From positions 37,015,152 through 37,079,151 of the forward strand of contig NC_087066.1 of NCBI RefSeq assembly GCF_963678635.1: 64,000 nt of DNA, in the 5' to 3' direction. A program made the position numbers and the translations under genes. Shown here in pieces: positions 9,962-20,298 of the stretch. The stretch's first letter is position 1. Each line of letters begins with the position of its first letter. The notes under the pieces were generated by a model. It did not search any database. It was not told the DNA's origin and saw only the letters and a list, made by a program, of their open reading frames with translations. This DNA is from Symsagittifera roscoffensis. Taxonomy: Eukaryota; Xenacoelomorpha; Acoela; Convolutidae.

Positions 9962-12900
9962 ATGTACAGCATTCTCAATAGGCTGGGCTCTAGGTCGGCC
10001 AGTAGAGCACCACAGTCGACTAACACTAACCTATTTACGCCAGAGCAATGCAAGCAGCACTATGAGAAAATCAGTCAAACGCGGGGAGAAGTGAGCAGAG
10101 ATGCGATTGACCGCGTGTCCAGGGAATGGGACGAAGCTTGGGCCGACTACATGGATGAGATACCAGGAGATCAAGAGATTGAAACAGCAATAGTCAACAC
10201 CAAGAACAAGGCGGGTGGGAAAGACAATGTCAGGATTGAGTATATTAAGTATGGAGGTCAGGCCATTGTGGAAGCCACGATACAATTGGTAAAACAGATA
10301 TGGACTAAGCCTGCGGAACAGTGGGAAAACCTAGTGAAAGTCGGGATTCAATGCTCTCTTTATAAGGGCAAAGGAGACCGAGCGAGCCTAGACAGCTACC
10401 GAGGCGTAGTACTCCTACCAATGTTATCAAGGATTGTGGCTAGAATTTGCGCGAGCAGGCTGGGCAAATGGGCAGAAGGAACAAACCTTCTGTCTGCAAC
10501 ACAATTTGGCTTCCGGAGAGGAATGGGAACTAAAGATGCAATCCATATTATACGCAGAGTGTTCGAGGAATGCCAAGAGCGAAACCACGAAATACAAGAT
10601 GAGGAGGAAACGCCAATGGCAGGATTAATGGACCTAAGAAAGGCTTACCCATCGACACAGCGCGACGCAATGTGGGAAATAATGGAAAGGAAGCGAATGC
10701 GAAAAAATGGCCACATGCTCCGGACACTGAAAGGCTTACACGAACACACAGAGTACGCCTGTCGAGTGGGCAACCAGCTTTCCGAGCAGTATCGTCCGAA
10801 ACGGGGACTAAGGGAAGGGTGTCCGTCGTCGCCCATTTGTTTCAATATATTCCACGACCAGAGTGTTAGACATATGCGAGAACAAAGGCAGAGAAATGCC
10901 GTTGAAAAAAACCTTGGTGCGGTTGGACTCAAATGGAAATGGAGGAAAAAGACCAGAGTCACATACCAACAAAATACCAAGAGAAACGCTCATGAAACAC
11001 TAGAGACAACAATAGACAACATCCTACTTGCCGACGAAACAACGATGATTGGATCGAGGAAAGAGCTGCAGGTTGGCGGCGGGATGGAGACAGTGACAAG
11101 AGCATTAACTGATTTTCAGCAAAAAGAGAATGAGGATAAGCGGGAATGGATCAAGCTAGGGCGACCAAATAACGTGCGGTTCCTGGGGACATGGCTCGAC
11201 CTCGACGAAGACATGAAACAAAGGATAAAAAGAGGGTACGGAGCTTGCGCCAAAATGAGGAATAAGCTGGCCAAAGCGCGAATTTCGCACCGGAAACAAG
11301 CCCAAATCGTCCGAGCTACGGTCATGATCACGATGCTGTACGCCTCTAAGTCCAGACCATGGCGGGAGTACGAGTATTCAAGGATCCAATCAGTCATGGA
11401 TCGATGCTACAGATACATCGTCTGTCAAAACCTGCGGAGAATGGCAGATGAGAGAAAGAACATGTTCGATATAAGAAGGAGCCTGGGTGTGGCAAGAGTT
11501 AAACGAGAAATCGAGAAACAATGTATGGAGTGGTGCGGACATGTGATGAGGATGGCGGACTCAAACCTCGTTAAACAGACAGTGAAGGGATGGCTAGACA
11601 ACAAGACGTTGAAACTCGGGAAAATAGGGGCCAAACCGACACTACAACGATTCTGGAAAAGGAAACTCCCAGAAATGGAAGTGGACCCGGAGTATCTTGA
11701 GGTGATAGCCGGTGACAGGACAGAATGGAGGAGGAAGATAAGAGACCGATATGAAAAGGGGTGCCTGGAAGATGACAGCAAGTCGAATGAAGAAAGGCGT
11801 AATCAGGAGCAAATCCTGGAAGGGGCAGAGACAAGACCACCGGAAGTTGTCGGGAACCGCGATGGGGCTTCTCAACAAATGCACTTCTGTGGACTCTGCC
11901 AGCAATCTGGTTTTGCGACGAGAAGAGCGCTGATGGTCCACAACCAGCTAAAACATCAGCAACAAAGGGAACACCTCGGAGGATACGAATGCCAGAAAGG
12001 TTGTAAGAAAATGATCAAAACCCCACAGGCAAGAGGTACACACGAACGAACGTGTCTAGGGGATGAAGCTGCTACAAAAGCCGAGTATCGCAGGAAAAGA
12101 AATGAAAATCTGCGCCGGGAGAGAGAGTTAACAAACCCTGCTCAGTTTTTCTGTGACGTATGTCAGGAAGGGTACGCGACAAAAGCCGGTCTTTCCTCGC
12201 ACATGAGGTCTCATCAAAGAGTGGAAGCACCATTACCGAGAGAACCGAGAACCACATGTTTAAAAAGGATTCCACATCGAGATGAGAACGGAGAGTGCTT
12301 TTACCAGTGTCGGAAAGGCTGTGGAAAGACGTCACGAAAAGCAGGCTCAATCGCCAGGCATGAAAATGCATGTGAACCTCAACCACAAAGGGAAACAGAG
12401 GTGATTGAAGCTCCCACACCGGAACTGTTAAACGAAGAGGACCAACAAGGTACATCTCAGTCGGTGCCAGACAGAGAAGATCAAAGGAGCCGAACGGAGG
12501 GGGAAGCGACATTTGTAGGATACCAGTGCGACCGCTGTACCTTTGTGGCAAAAACAAAGTGCGGACTGGGGTCACATAACCGAAGCAACCTAAGGAAGGA
12601 CGCTGCGGTCAGACTGGGGGGTACAGGAGTGGAATCAACATCTTTGTCGGTTCCAGACGAAAGGGACCAACCCGGAACATCTCGATCGGTGAGCCAAACG
12701 GAATGTGAGGAGCCAGGTCTAGGGTATCAATGCGAGCGCTGTACGTTTGTTGCAAAAACGAAGTGTGGACTTGGGTCACATAACCGGAGCCACCTTAGGA
12801 AGGACGCGGCGATCAGACCACCAGAGGGTAGGGTGGAATCAGGGACGACAGTGGAGTGGGAGGTACCGGGGAGCGAAACCAGGGGAGGGTACCCCTGCGA

Positions 12901-13279
12901 CCGATGCAGCCTTGTTGCAAGGACGGCAGCGGGGTTAAACTCGCATAGACGGAGTCACGAGAGGGCGGATTTGAGGAATCGGGGAAGACGATACGAAACT
13001 GAGGAACGGAGGGAGAACGAGCAGGAACTACCGGAAGCAAGGGTGGAACCAGAGACGACGACGGCGGAGCTGGAGGTAGTGCAAGGAACGCCAACAGGTT
13101 TTCCCTGCGATCGATGCAGCCTTGTCGCAAAATCAGGAGCTGGATTAAGCTCACACAAACGAAGCCACTTAAGAAAGGAAGAGTTGAATCGGAGAGGGAC
13201 TGGGGGGGGGGGGGGGGGCGAACACCTGACCCCGATGGAGCCCCCTGTTTTTCCTTCAGAAGGAACTTTTATCCCCTAA
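9962..13279 (+). CDS. LINE reverse transcriptase with eight C-terminal zinc fingers
   Basis: The open frame is 1105 codons. RT motifs are YKGKGDRASLDSYRGVVLL (near 10362), the QFGFRRGMGTKDA box (near 10503), the first catalytic Asp in GLMDLRKAYPS (near 10623) and REGCPSSPICFN (near 10813). The usual F/Y-x-D-D box reads LADE (near 11028), a conservative loss of the second Asp that may disable polymerisation. From about 11880 follow a CCHH finger, a C-x3-C...H-x3-C finger (near 11985), a classic C2H2 (near 12150), another C-x3-C...H-x3-C (near 12308), then four tandem fingers near 12527, 12731, 12895 and 13108. The fifth finger has Asn for its last zinc ligand. A poly-G run of about 17 nt lies near 13202. 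Met 9962 is only the first ATG after the TGA; the native protein would start upstream. Confidence 0.8.
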   Translation: MYSILNRLGSRSASRAPQSTNTNLFTPEQCKQHYEKISQTRGEVSRDAIDRVSREWDEAWADYMDEIPGDQEIETAIVNTKNKAGGKDNVRIEYIKYGGQAIVEATIQLVKQIWTKPAEQWENLVKVGIQCSLYKGKGDRASLDSYRGVVLLPMLSRIVARICASRLGKWAEGTNLLSATQFGFRRGMGTKDAIHIIRRVFEECQERNHEIQDEEETPMAGLMDLRKAYPSTQRDAMWEIMERKRMRKNGHMLRTLKGLHEHTEYACRVGNQLSEQYRPKRGLREGCPSSPICFNIFHDQSVRHMREQRQRNAVEKNLGAVGLKWKWRKKTRVTYQQNTKRNAHETLETTIDNILLADETTMIGSRKELQVGGGMETVTRALTDFQQKENEDKREWIKLGRPNNVRFLGTWLDLDEDMKQRIKRGYGACAKMRNKLAKARISHRKQAQIVRATVMITMLYASKSRPWREYEYSRIQSVMDRCYRYIVCQNLRRMADERKNMFDIRRSLGVARVKREIEKQCMEWCGHVMRMADSNLVKQTVKGWLDNKTLKLGKIGAKPTLQRFWKRKLPEMEVDPEYLEVIAGDRTEWRRKIRDRYEKGCLEDDSKSNEERRNQEQILEGAETRPPEVVGNRDGASQQMHFCGLCQQSGFATRRALMVHNQLKHQQQREHLGGYECQKGCKKMIKTPQARGTHERTCLGDEAATKAEYRRKRNENLRRERELTNPAQFFCDVCQEGYATKAGLSSHMRSHQRVEAPLPREPRTTCLKRIPHRDENGECFYQCRKGCGKTSRKAGSIARHENACEPQPQRETEVIEAPTPELLNEEDQQGTSQSVPDREDQRSRTEGEATFVGYQCDRCTFVAKTKCGLGSHNRSNLRKDAAVRLGGTGVESTSLSVPDERDQPGTSRSVSQTECEEPGLGYQCERCTFVAKTKCGLGSHNRSHLRKDAAIRPPEGRVESGTTVEWEVPGSETRGGYPCDRCSLVARTAAGLNSHRRSHERADLRNRGRRYETEERRENEQELPEARVEPETTTAELEVVQGTPTGFPCDRCSLVAKSGAGLSSHKRSHLRKEELNRRGTGGGGGGEHLTPMEPPVFPSEGTFIP

Positions 13280-13331
13280 CCCCAGTGACGGGCATGGGCC
13301 TCTTTTGGCTCGCAACGCCCAACAGACAGAC

Positions 13332-13613
13332 AGATATGCATGACAGCCACGGGCTACAATCAAGTGCTGTTAATGATCGATCACAAAATATGCAGAGGCA
13401 GCCCCCTGCACGACAGCTTCAGCGGAAGAAACTTGCGATCACTCGATAAATGTGTGGATAGCGAGACACGGTTGCCCCATCACATTCCAATCAGGCAATG
13501 GCAAATATTCGTCGGTGATCTCACGAAGGAGTTAATGAAAAAGTCACAAGTGGCGCAGGCACTCGACCACTTATCGTCCACAAACGAATGACCTAGTTGA
13601 AAAGCAAAATCGC
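13332..13613 (+). repeat. Right copy of the ~283-bp target duplication flanking the LINE
   Basis: This 282-bp segment matches 8496-8779 except for a few substitutions and a 2-nt deletion. After it the integrase sequence continues with ACGCTGGTATCC, which is missing from the left copy. Both copies share the loss of the second catalytic Asp of the integrase. Confidence 0.9.
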
Positions 13614-14690
13614 ACGCTGGTATCCATGTTGAGAGTTTATCGCTCACGCTACATGGATGACTGGGATAGACACTTGCCGCAAGTGATGGGCGCTTACAAC
13701 ATCACAGAACATTCCACCACGGGAATAAGTCCGCATATGATGCTAACTGGTCACGAGAAAGCTCTGCCATTAACGTTCTTCTACCCTGAGTACGAAAGAA
13801 AGAAAACGTCACCGCAAACTTACGTGCATGATTTTATTAGAAGGCAGCAGGACCCCAATGACTTATGCAGGAGGAACACGCAACAGGCACAAATCAGACA
13901 AAAAAGGAGATTTGATAAAAGTGCTGCGGGTGCAAAAGCTTTCTCGGTCGGAGATCATGTCTGGGTGTTCCAGGAAGAAGTTCCACCAAAGGGAACCAAA
14001 AAGTTATTGGCAAATATGCGCGGTCCTTTCCAGATGACAGAAGTACACCAAGGAGGTCGTTTTTACTGATTGAGCACCGGACGAGCAGCTCATTACAAAT
14101 ACATCAAACCGCACAATGCCTCACCAGAGGACTGGTGCCTCCCAGCTGACATGCAAGAAGAAGACTATTTGATAGTGGATCCTGCCTGCGAGGTGAATGA
14201 AAGAGGCACGCGTGACAATAACGACGGGAATGAGGTCGTAGATGAGTGTGATCTGCCACTAGATCTGGAGTTGACCGAGAGAGTGGAACTTGACGACGAA
14301 AATCTTCCATATGCAGAAGAAGACTGGAATTGCCCATAGCAAACAGAAATTGACAAAGGAGTACAGCCTGACTTTCCCCTCGCCATGGAAACACGCCAGA
14401 GCAAGAAAGGAAGGAACAAGAAAAAGTACAACCCGTATGGCGAGGATTTCGTCATAGACAGGATAGTTTTAAGCGACATGATGGACTCGTTGGTGGGACT
14501 GAATGAAGTAGCGATGGCACAAGAGATCGACTTAGTCAATGAAATGGATCAGGATTGGATCGACGATCGCTCCGAACCAGAAGTAGAGTTCAAACCAGAG
14601 GTGGAGCAGACTCGTGAGCGAGAGTTAACGAACTTGCAAGTGCTCGAATGGCTCCATGATCTGCGACAGATCCTGAAAAGACAATCTTGA
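13614..14690 (+). pseudogene. Integrase C-terminal half and acidic Pol tail
   Basis: The core resumes after the LINE with the helix following the catalytic Glu (LRVYRSRYMDDWDRHLP), then YNITEHSTTGISPHMML, a basic segment and a GPF-type C-terminal module (FSVGDHVWVF, RGPFQMTEVH near 13945-14060). A TGA at 14067 interrupts it, and the same frame continues through an acidic tail to 14336 and, after a stop, to 14690. The lack of signal peptide or membrane segments excludes an envelope role. Functionally it would bind the element's ends and paste the cDNA into the genome, but this copy is broken. Confidence 0.75.
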
Positions 14691-14833
14691 TGGTTCAGGA
14701 TGTCGATAAAGACGGCATCAAATACGTCAGCCATGACAATACCGAGTCCAACAGGGTCGCTCCAGATGGTCCTCTACGCGTTGCGGAATCCAACCACGAT
14801 CTGCTCAATTTTGGGTGATCGACGGGGACGTCG

Positions 14834-15364
14834 ATGGATATTTTTGTCCGGGGAGTGAGGGTAGGACTCACCCACACCAAAAATCTGATCTTTAAAAAAT
14901 TAAAATCGGCAAGGGAAACCGGAAACTGGAAACGGAGGGCGAGAACGCTAAAAAAAACATCTTTTGGACGAATTTTTGAATCTTATTTTGACCTACCAAA
15001 CCATTATTCAAACAATGTCGTCATAATGGACAGCGATTTCATACTCACGGAACGTACATGCGCTATCACAGTCTGCTCCGAACCTGAGGAATACGATACC
15101 GGATCCTTCAGACACCTATTTGGCTTCCAGTTTCAGGAGTCATTCAATCAGGTGGCCAGAGCAGGGATGAACGAGATCAACAGGACCACTTGCCGGACGC
15201 TGGGTAGGATCGTCCCTTCGCAACGCCTTGATCAATCCTCGAGTAGCGCGGAGCGAACTCCTCGAGCCATAGTACCAACGGGAACTACACATGGCGGAAC
15301 GACTCAGAAATCTTGCGTAGTGGACATCAGGAAGAGCCTAACGGTACGCAACCCTTTCGTTTAA
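14834..15364 (+). pseudogene. First open stretch of the env-position region, function unknown
   Basis: This is a 176-codon open frame with a basic N-terminal third and no recognised domain. It directly follows the Pol tail and precedes the SGNH domain on the same strand with only about 30 nt between. It may be the N-terminal part of the same ancestral protein. No signal peptide or transmembrane helix is apparent. Confidence 0.4.
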
Positions 15365-15391
15365 GTAGCCCCGAAGCATCATCGAGCTTGT

Positions 15392-16297
15392 TTGAATGGC
15401 ATGGGCTGGAATCCGGCCATAAGCCACCAGGCAATGTCCCCAGGGAGGCGTCATTTGGTTGTTGGAGATAGTTTAGTGAGGGATCTGAACGAGATCTTTG
15501 TCAATGGTCAGACCACTGTTCTATGTTTTGGAGGGGCCTACATGGCTCATGTCATCAAGATGAGGGAGTTCCAGGGCAAGGATCACCTAGACACGTTGGT
15601 GATAAAGCTCGGGACTAATGACGTTTCGAGGGCCACTGTAAACCCAGAGGGCAAGTGGGAGCCCCTACTGGTCTGCCTTCTGAACAAACTGAAGGAGAAA
15701 CACAGGCCCAGACCCGTAGTGTTGTGCACGATACCGCAGAACCCGGAGGTGGGCACGCCGGTGGCGGATTTTATGAACGGCAACGCGACCCGGTGGAACG
15801 AGATGACCCGCAGTCTGGTGAGAAGCAATCCCAGCGAGCTGCGACTCATGGATCTTGAGAACATGCTGCGCATGATTGATCATCTCGCGCTCACCAGAGA
15901 TGGGATACACTTCAACACCCAGCAAGGGAGACGCTGGATAAACGACGTGTTCCAGACGCAGATAGGGGAAATGGAGCAAGAATTGAGGACAACCAACACA
16001 ATGGCTCGGAACAGTTTGACTGGAGGAGGTAGAGTGAGGGGTAATGTGCCGGAATCACTCGCCAATCGCCTCGGGCGCCTGACAATGGAAACGCGTGCAA
16101 CCACTCCCGTTGCTCCAAGCTCAGATCTGAGAGAAAGGTTGGGGACTGCTCCTCCCCCTAGAAGAAAACTGTTGGAGAGCCGACTTGGGAGATCAATTGA
16201 TCAGAGTCAGACTAGCTCTCAGACCATATCGAGGACGAGCAACTCCGGATTCTACAGGAAACCCATCGACGGGCGCCACGCCGACAGAAGGGATTGA
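15392..16297 (+). pseudogene. SGNH/GDSL-type hydrolase domain in the env position of the retroelement
   Basis: The 301-codon open frame shows all four SGNH signature blocks. The nucleophile motif is HLVVGDSLVRDL (Ser27), block II is a GG pair in CFGGA (residues 47-48), block III is KLGTNDVS (Asn76), and the catalytic Asp-x-x-His is in TRDGIHFN (Asp170, His173). The family contains esterases, lipases and acetyl-hydrolases of many substrates, and the substrate here cannot be inferred. The C-terminal third is low-complexity, Arg/Ser/Thr-rich. No signal peptide is seen. The frame ends at 16295 but a shifted frame continues at once (from about 16290), so the native protein was longer. The start Met is the first in the frame and not proven. 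Confidence 0.7.
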
Positions 16298-17390
16298 GCC
16301 AAGCAGCGTGCTGCTTTGGAACCGTCCAGATCCCAGCGGTTGGGGACAGTAAGAAACGGATATGTCAACGAACTTGAATATGAACACATTGATGTGTCGA
16401 GTGGATGCGAGGAGGATGATGGGTGGAGATGTTCACACAGTGTCGGGATTATATCGAATACCGGGCGTGCACTGGCTGTTAGCGGAACAGGAACCGTTTA
16501 GCTCTGCGACTACGCTCAGGTTCGTTGACCTTGATTGATTGCCTCAGGACAATACCTTTGGGCCCTTGAATACCCGATCTCTTACGGACGTCCATCGGAG
16601 AGCCAGGGAATTGATACCACCTTCCCAGAGGGGCAAATTCCTGACAGAGAATAAGCCCAATAACAAGCATCATAAGATGTACATGCAGTTCTCTAAACCA
16701 CCCGTCCAAGCGCCTGGTGAATATTCGAGAGACTATCCCCGAGTGACCTCGGTGGAGGGGGACGTTAGGAGATACGCGGGACTGAAGGCACCAGTGGGTG
16801 ACAGCCTGTTTGCTGCCTATGATCCCCTGGATATAAAGGCTGCCAAATATCTGATTTTGGCCAGTTCAGACTATCTCTACACGCCCCGTTCTCTCTTTTG
16901 GCCCGATGTGATTTTCTTGACGCCGGCAGGCATGATGATGAGTGTGCGAAGGGTAGTCAGCTTGGAGCCGCAGGTGATAGTGGTTGCAGGCTCGAATGAT
17001 CACCTGCAGAGCAGAGGGTTGTTGTCCCGTCTGACGGATGGGTCGATCCCGAGCAATGAGATCATAGGAGAGGAGATAATGACATTGCTCTCAGCCATGG
17101 CTGATGTAGAAACATCAGTAAAACAACGCTTCACTCAGAATGTGGTGAAGATTGTCTTTGTGTTATCACCGGGGTACGCCACTTTGCCAGAACCCCTTCA
17201 GTTTGTGTACACGATGGTCACAACGATAGCAGAGGGACGATTCAGCGTAATAATACCCGCGCCGAACAAAATAGTGGACCCCAATAACTATTACCCACCC
17301 CGTTCCGAGCTTCCCGCCATCTGTTCTGACATTTCCAATGCCATCCATGGGATTCAAGGATTGCAGCACAACTCGGTTGGTGCTGGATGA
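16290..17390 (+). pseudogene. Continuation of the env-position protein, possible second SGNH-like fold
   Basis: From about 16290 a frame stays open to 17390 apart from TAA at 16348-16350 and TGA at 16534-16536. It contains YLILASSDYL followed some 55 residues later by VIVVAGSNDHLQS. That spacing and the GSND sequence echo SGNH blocks I and III, but no Asp-x-x-His is visible and the Ser motif is not canonical. A degenerate duplicate of the hydrolase is one reading, chance resemblance another. No membrane segment is convincing. Confidence 0.45.
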
Positions 17391-18618
17391 AGTCCTGGGG
17401 TTGGAGCTGTCCAATTTCGCCAGTTACTGAAGTTGAGGCCAGGAGTAGATGATGATCACTTGTTAGTATAACAGGTGGCCAATGACTTCTGGTTCAGACA
17501 GATGGAGAAATGCACAGGGGAGGACGATCAGAAGAAATATGTTATCGGCAGAAGAGGACATCATGGCGTTGGCCTTAAGGACGAAGCCACACATCAATGC
17601 ATGGTTGTGTTTGTCGCCAAGAGTGTGTACCTTGGGAGAAGACGCGTTCGAGCATGCACCGCCAGTAATCAAGGAGACACACACTTATCTGAAAAACTTG
17701 TTCAACGTGAGGCAGTTAGCCCGAGGCATGATGTTACAGTTGATGCAAGACGTGAACACGATGTCACTAGATAGATTCCAAGCTGATATTTTGGCCACGA
17801 TGGCACAATAAGAGAGATCAGACGCTATCTTGGGTGTAATGTGAGTGGGATGGACGCCATCCTTCCTGTCAACGTGTTACCCGAGGGCCTCCAAGAATCT
17901 GTTCGCGAGCTTCGTCAAGGACATCCGGAAACTGTCGATTGGTCTGGTACTGGCACTGTACGTGACGTTTGGTCACGAGAAATTTGTGAAGGGACCTGCG
18001 AATCTCTTCACCCAAGCGTTGGTGGACCTGAGATTGGATGGACTCCTTACCCTAATCACCATGACATATGGTCGGTTGGGCGATTTGTTCGTCCTTTTAC
18101 GCTACCCCGAGCAACTGCAGGGAGCGAGTCGAGAATTCAACGCGCAGTTGGAAACCGTCTCATACAGAAAGATGAAGGATTGGAGGATACTCTCGCTTCA
18201 GTACCTCCTGCAACAGAATAGGAGTATCACAGGAGAGGACAAGGTGGCAACGGGAGCGAGTGAACGCAAACAGTATTGTGGCATGCCCTTGCTGACAGAT
18301 CTGGCTGTGATGATGCGGATCGATCCGCTGGCTCTGGTCCATGGACTAAGCGAGTTCGTCACGGAGGTGTACGGACCTGTGATGTCATACTTGTTTCCAG
18401 ACGTGCAAGTGAAGGCATACAGGAATTCGGTGTTGTATGCCAAATTAATCTCCGTTGTGGATTGTTCCGTGCTGAATTGGATGGAACAGAAAGAGTTGAC
18501 TAGCCAGCGACGACAGGTTATTCGGAAGAATAGCGGAGCCGGGATGGATGTTGATGGAACTCAACAACAGTTTCAAATGCAGAAGGGGCGGCGAGGACCT
18601 TTCCCATGTCCAGTTTAA
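17391..18618 (+). pseudogene. Env-position region, unknown alpha-helical segments
   Basis: Coding continues with frame changes from 17391 through 17811 and then as a 257-codon open stretch at 17845-18618. The latter is Leu-rich and looks mostly helical, and it ends in a short Gln/Arg-rich tail. No domain is recognised. Composition, strand and spacing match the preceding hydrolase region, which suggests one long ancestral protein or polyprotein broken by mutation. Confidence 0.4.
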
Positions 18619-18639
18619 TCCGAAGCTTTGGAATGTACG

Positions 18640-20298
18640 ACCAGTGGTGAAGGATTCAGGAGAGGCGATGCGGGTCCCACTTTGGCCGGAAGCATATGCA
18701 CACGTCAAAGATAATCAGCAAGTGCGGCTTTCCGGGCCCAGGCCAGTGCCGGATTAATGCCCCCGATATCCACCGATAAGGAGGATGTTGTTGGGGGTCA
18801 CGACTCCTGTCATTGCCCCTCGCATCGGAGCGGCTCGTGATGCGGAAGAGAAAATGCGGAAATGGAGTGAAGGGATGGAGCCGCGCTTCATCAGTTGGAA
18901 CGTTGCGGCCATGCATACGTTTGATTCCTGATGCATGGAGCCGGAAGAAAATCAACGCACCTTTTTCCAGGAAGACCGGGGTTTCCTCAGATGTATGGAA
19001 CAGAACATACAATGGAACAGATGTATTGAACAACACCAGCTGATGATTGGTCACGATTGAAGTGGCCAGGAGAGGTGAAAGTGACACTGTTAGAAGTGGC
19101 AAAGGAGTGCAGAGGAGGCACATACATGACGGTCGACGAGCTGGCGCCATATGGCGACGAATCGGTGAAATCCCTGTTGAATGACGAGTTATTCTATCAC
19201 GCAGGGGATCTGACCGTGCCGGCGCGGCCAGACTCGGGCATGGATATGAGGCAAGGCCCATCGGGACCTGGGCCGAGACCAGACACGAACGATGATGAGC
19301 AGATGGATTAGGATGACGATCATATGGAGGGAAAGGGAGACAAGTCAAATGGATTGGACTTAGGAGCGTTAGAGAGAGACTTGCTGGAATACCAGTTCAG
19401 TGAAGACGACGACGGGGAAGTCGATGGAAATCTATTACTGATGACACCATCGTCTTTCATCTCCCCTACGAGGGAGTTGCCGGCCAGGTTATCCCCAGTG
19501 GATCCAATAGGCCTGGCAATGGACTACCGGTGTAGGGGCATACAGAAGCTGCTCCTTGAATCACCAAGGAGGAGAAGAATTGACGAGACCATGAGGGTAT
19601 CCTTCCTGAGCACATTATTTGAAGAGGAGTGGGAGAGATACCAGAGTGAGCTTGAACGTAAGGTAGGAGTGACTTGGAACCGCGTGACCTTCATGGAAAG
19701 GACATGGGACGTGATTCGCAGGTACGGGACGCAGTCCGTAATTAACGTGGGGTTGAACCAACCAATCAAGCGCGAGGTTCTGGAGACACTAATGAGCTCC
19801 GTAGAGTCTGATGTTCTGACCGAGTCAGTTACAGCGGACAGTGCCGATGATCAGCAGATCATGAGAAAATTACCCGTCAGGCGAGCCAAGAAAGGGCTGA
19901 AGAGGTTGAAAGGGAAGACAGGAAGTAAAACTGTGAATCAGAAAGTGGTGAAGTCGAAAGCCAGTGCAGTAGTGGCCTCGTTGGCGAAAGTAGCTCGTCC
20001 AAAAGAGAGCGGACAAGGAACTGGTGCGACGCTGGCCGGGGGAGAAAAAGAGAACCTGATAACCCTTATGCTTTTGGCAGGTTTGACCACAACGGCCATA
20101 AAATCGAAGACAAGTGCACGGACTTTGGCGGACACGAAGCTCGAAATAAAAGTCATCAGTCATTGTGGATCTGGAGGACTTGATGATTACAAGCCCTCGC
20201 GATCCAATATGGCCCGGATGAAGATGGAGGGACAACTCGGCGTAGTCAAGTATAGTCGGACTCAGTCCTCATGGGAGATCCAGCAGGGGGTTATGTAG
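18640..20298 (+). pseudogene. Env-position region, acidic and basic low-complexity coding segments
   Basis: Remnants at 18640-19040 and 19057-19311 (acidic, DDEQMD-rich end) precede a 324-codon open frame at 19324-20298. That frame has an acidic start, a helical middle (near 19500-19800) and a Lys-rich part (near 19860-20130). No known domain is visible. The 19057-19311 and 19324-20298 stretches are in the same frame, separated by one stop. Confidence 0.4.

Larger units (their letters stand above)
8780..13331 (+). mobile_element. Non-LTR retrotransposon (AP-endonuclease LINE with C-terminal zinc fingers) nested in the integrase
   Basis: The insertion is bounded by the duplicated integrase segment. 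The coding order is AP-type endonuclease (GGDFNAQIG, GTDHL), RT (fingers to thumb), then eight zinc fingers. The right end is a short non-coding tail ending in a CAGA-type short tandem repeat (13322-13335). The left end shows a short repeat of an ATGAGCGTGAATGGG unit (8789-8850) and lacks a recognisable first endonuclease motif and an ORF1, so it is probably 5' truncated. An in-frame TGA at 9938 splits the protein. It lies in the same orientation as its host element. Confidence 0.85.

Noticed and set aside
2958-14069. In-frame TGA codons read as selenocysteine or tryptophan
   Set aside because: TAA and TAG stops and frameshifts occur alongside, and the host genes use TGA as a normal stop (SSR4); simple decay explains them.
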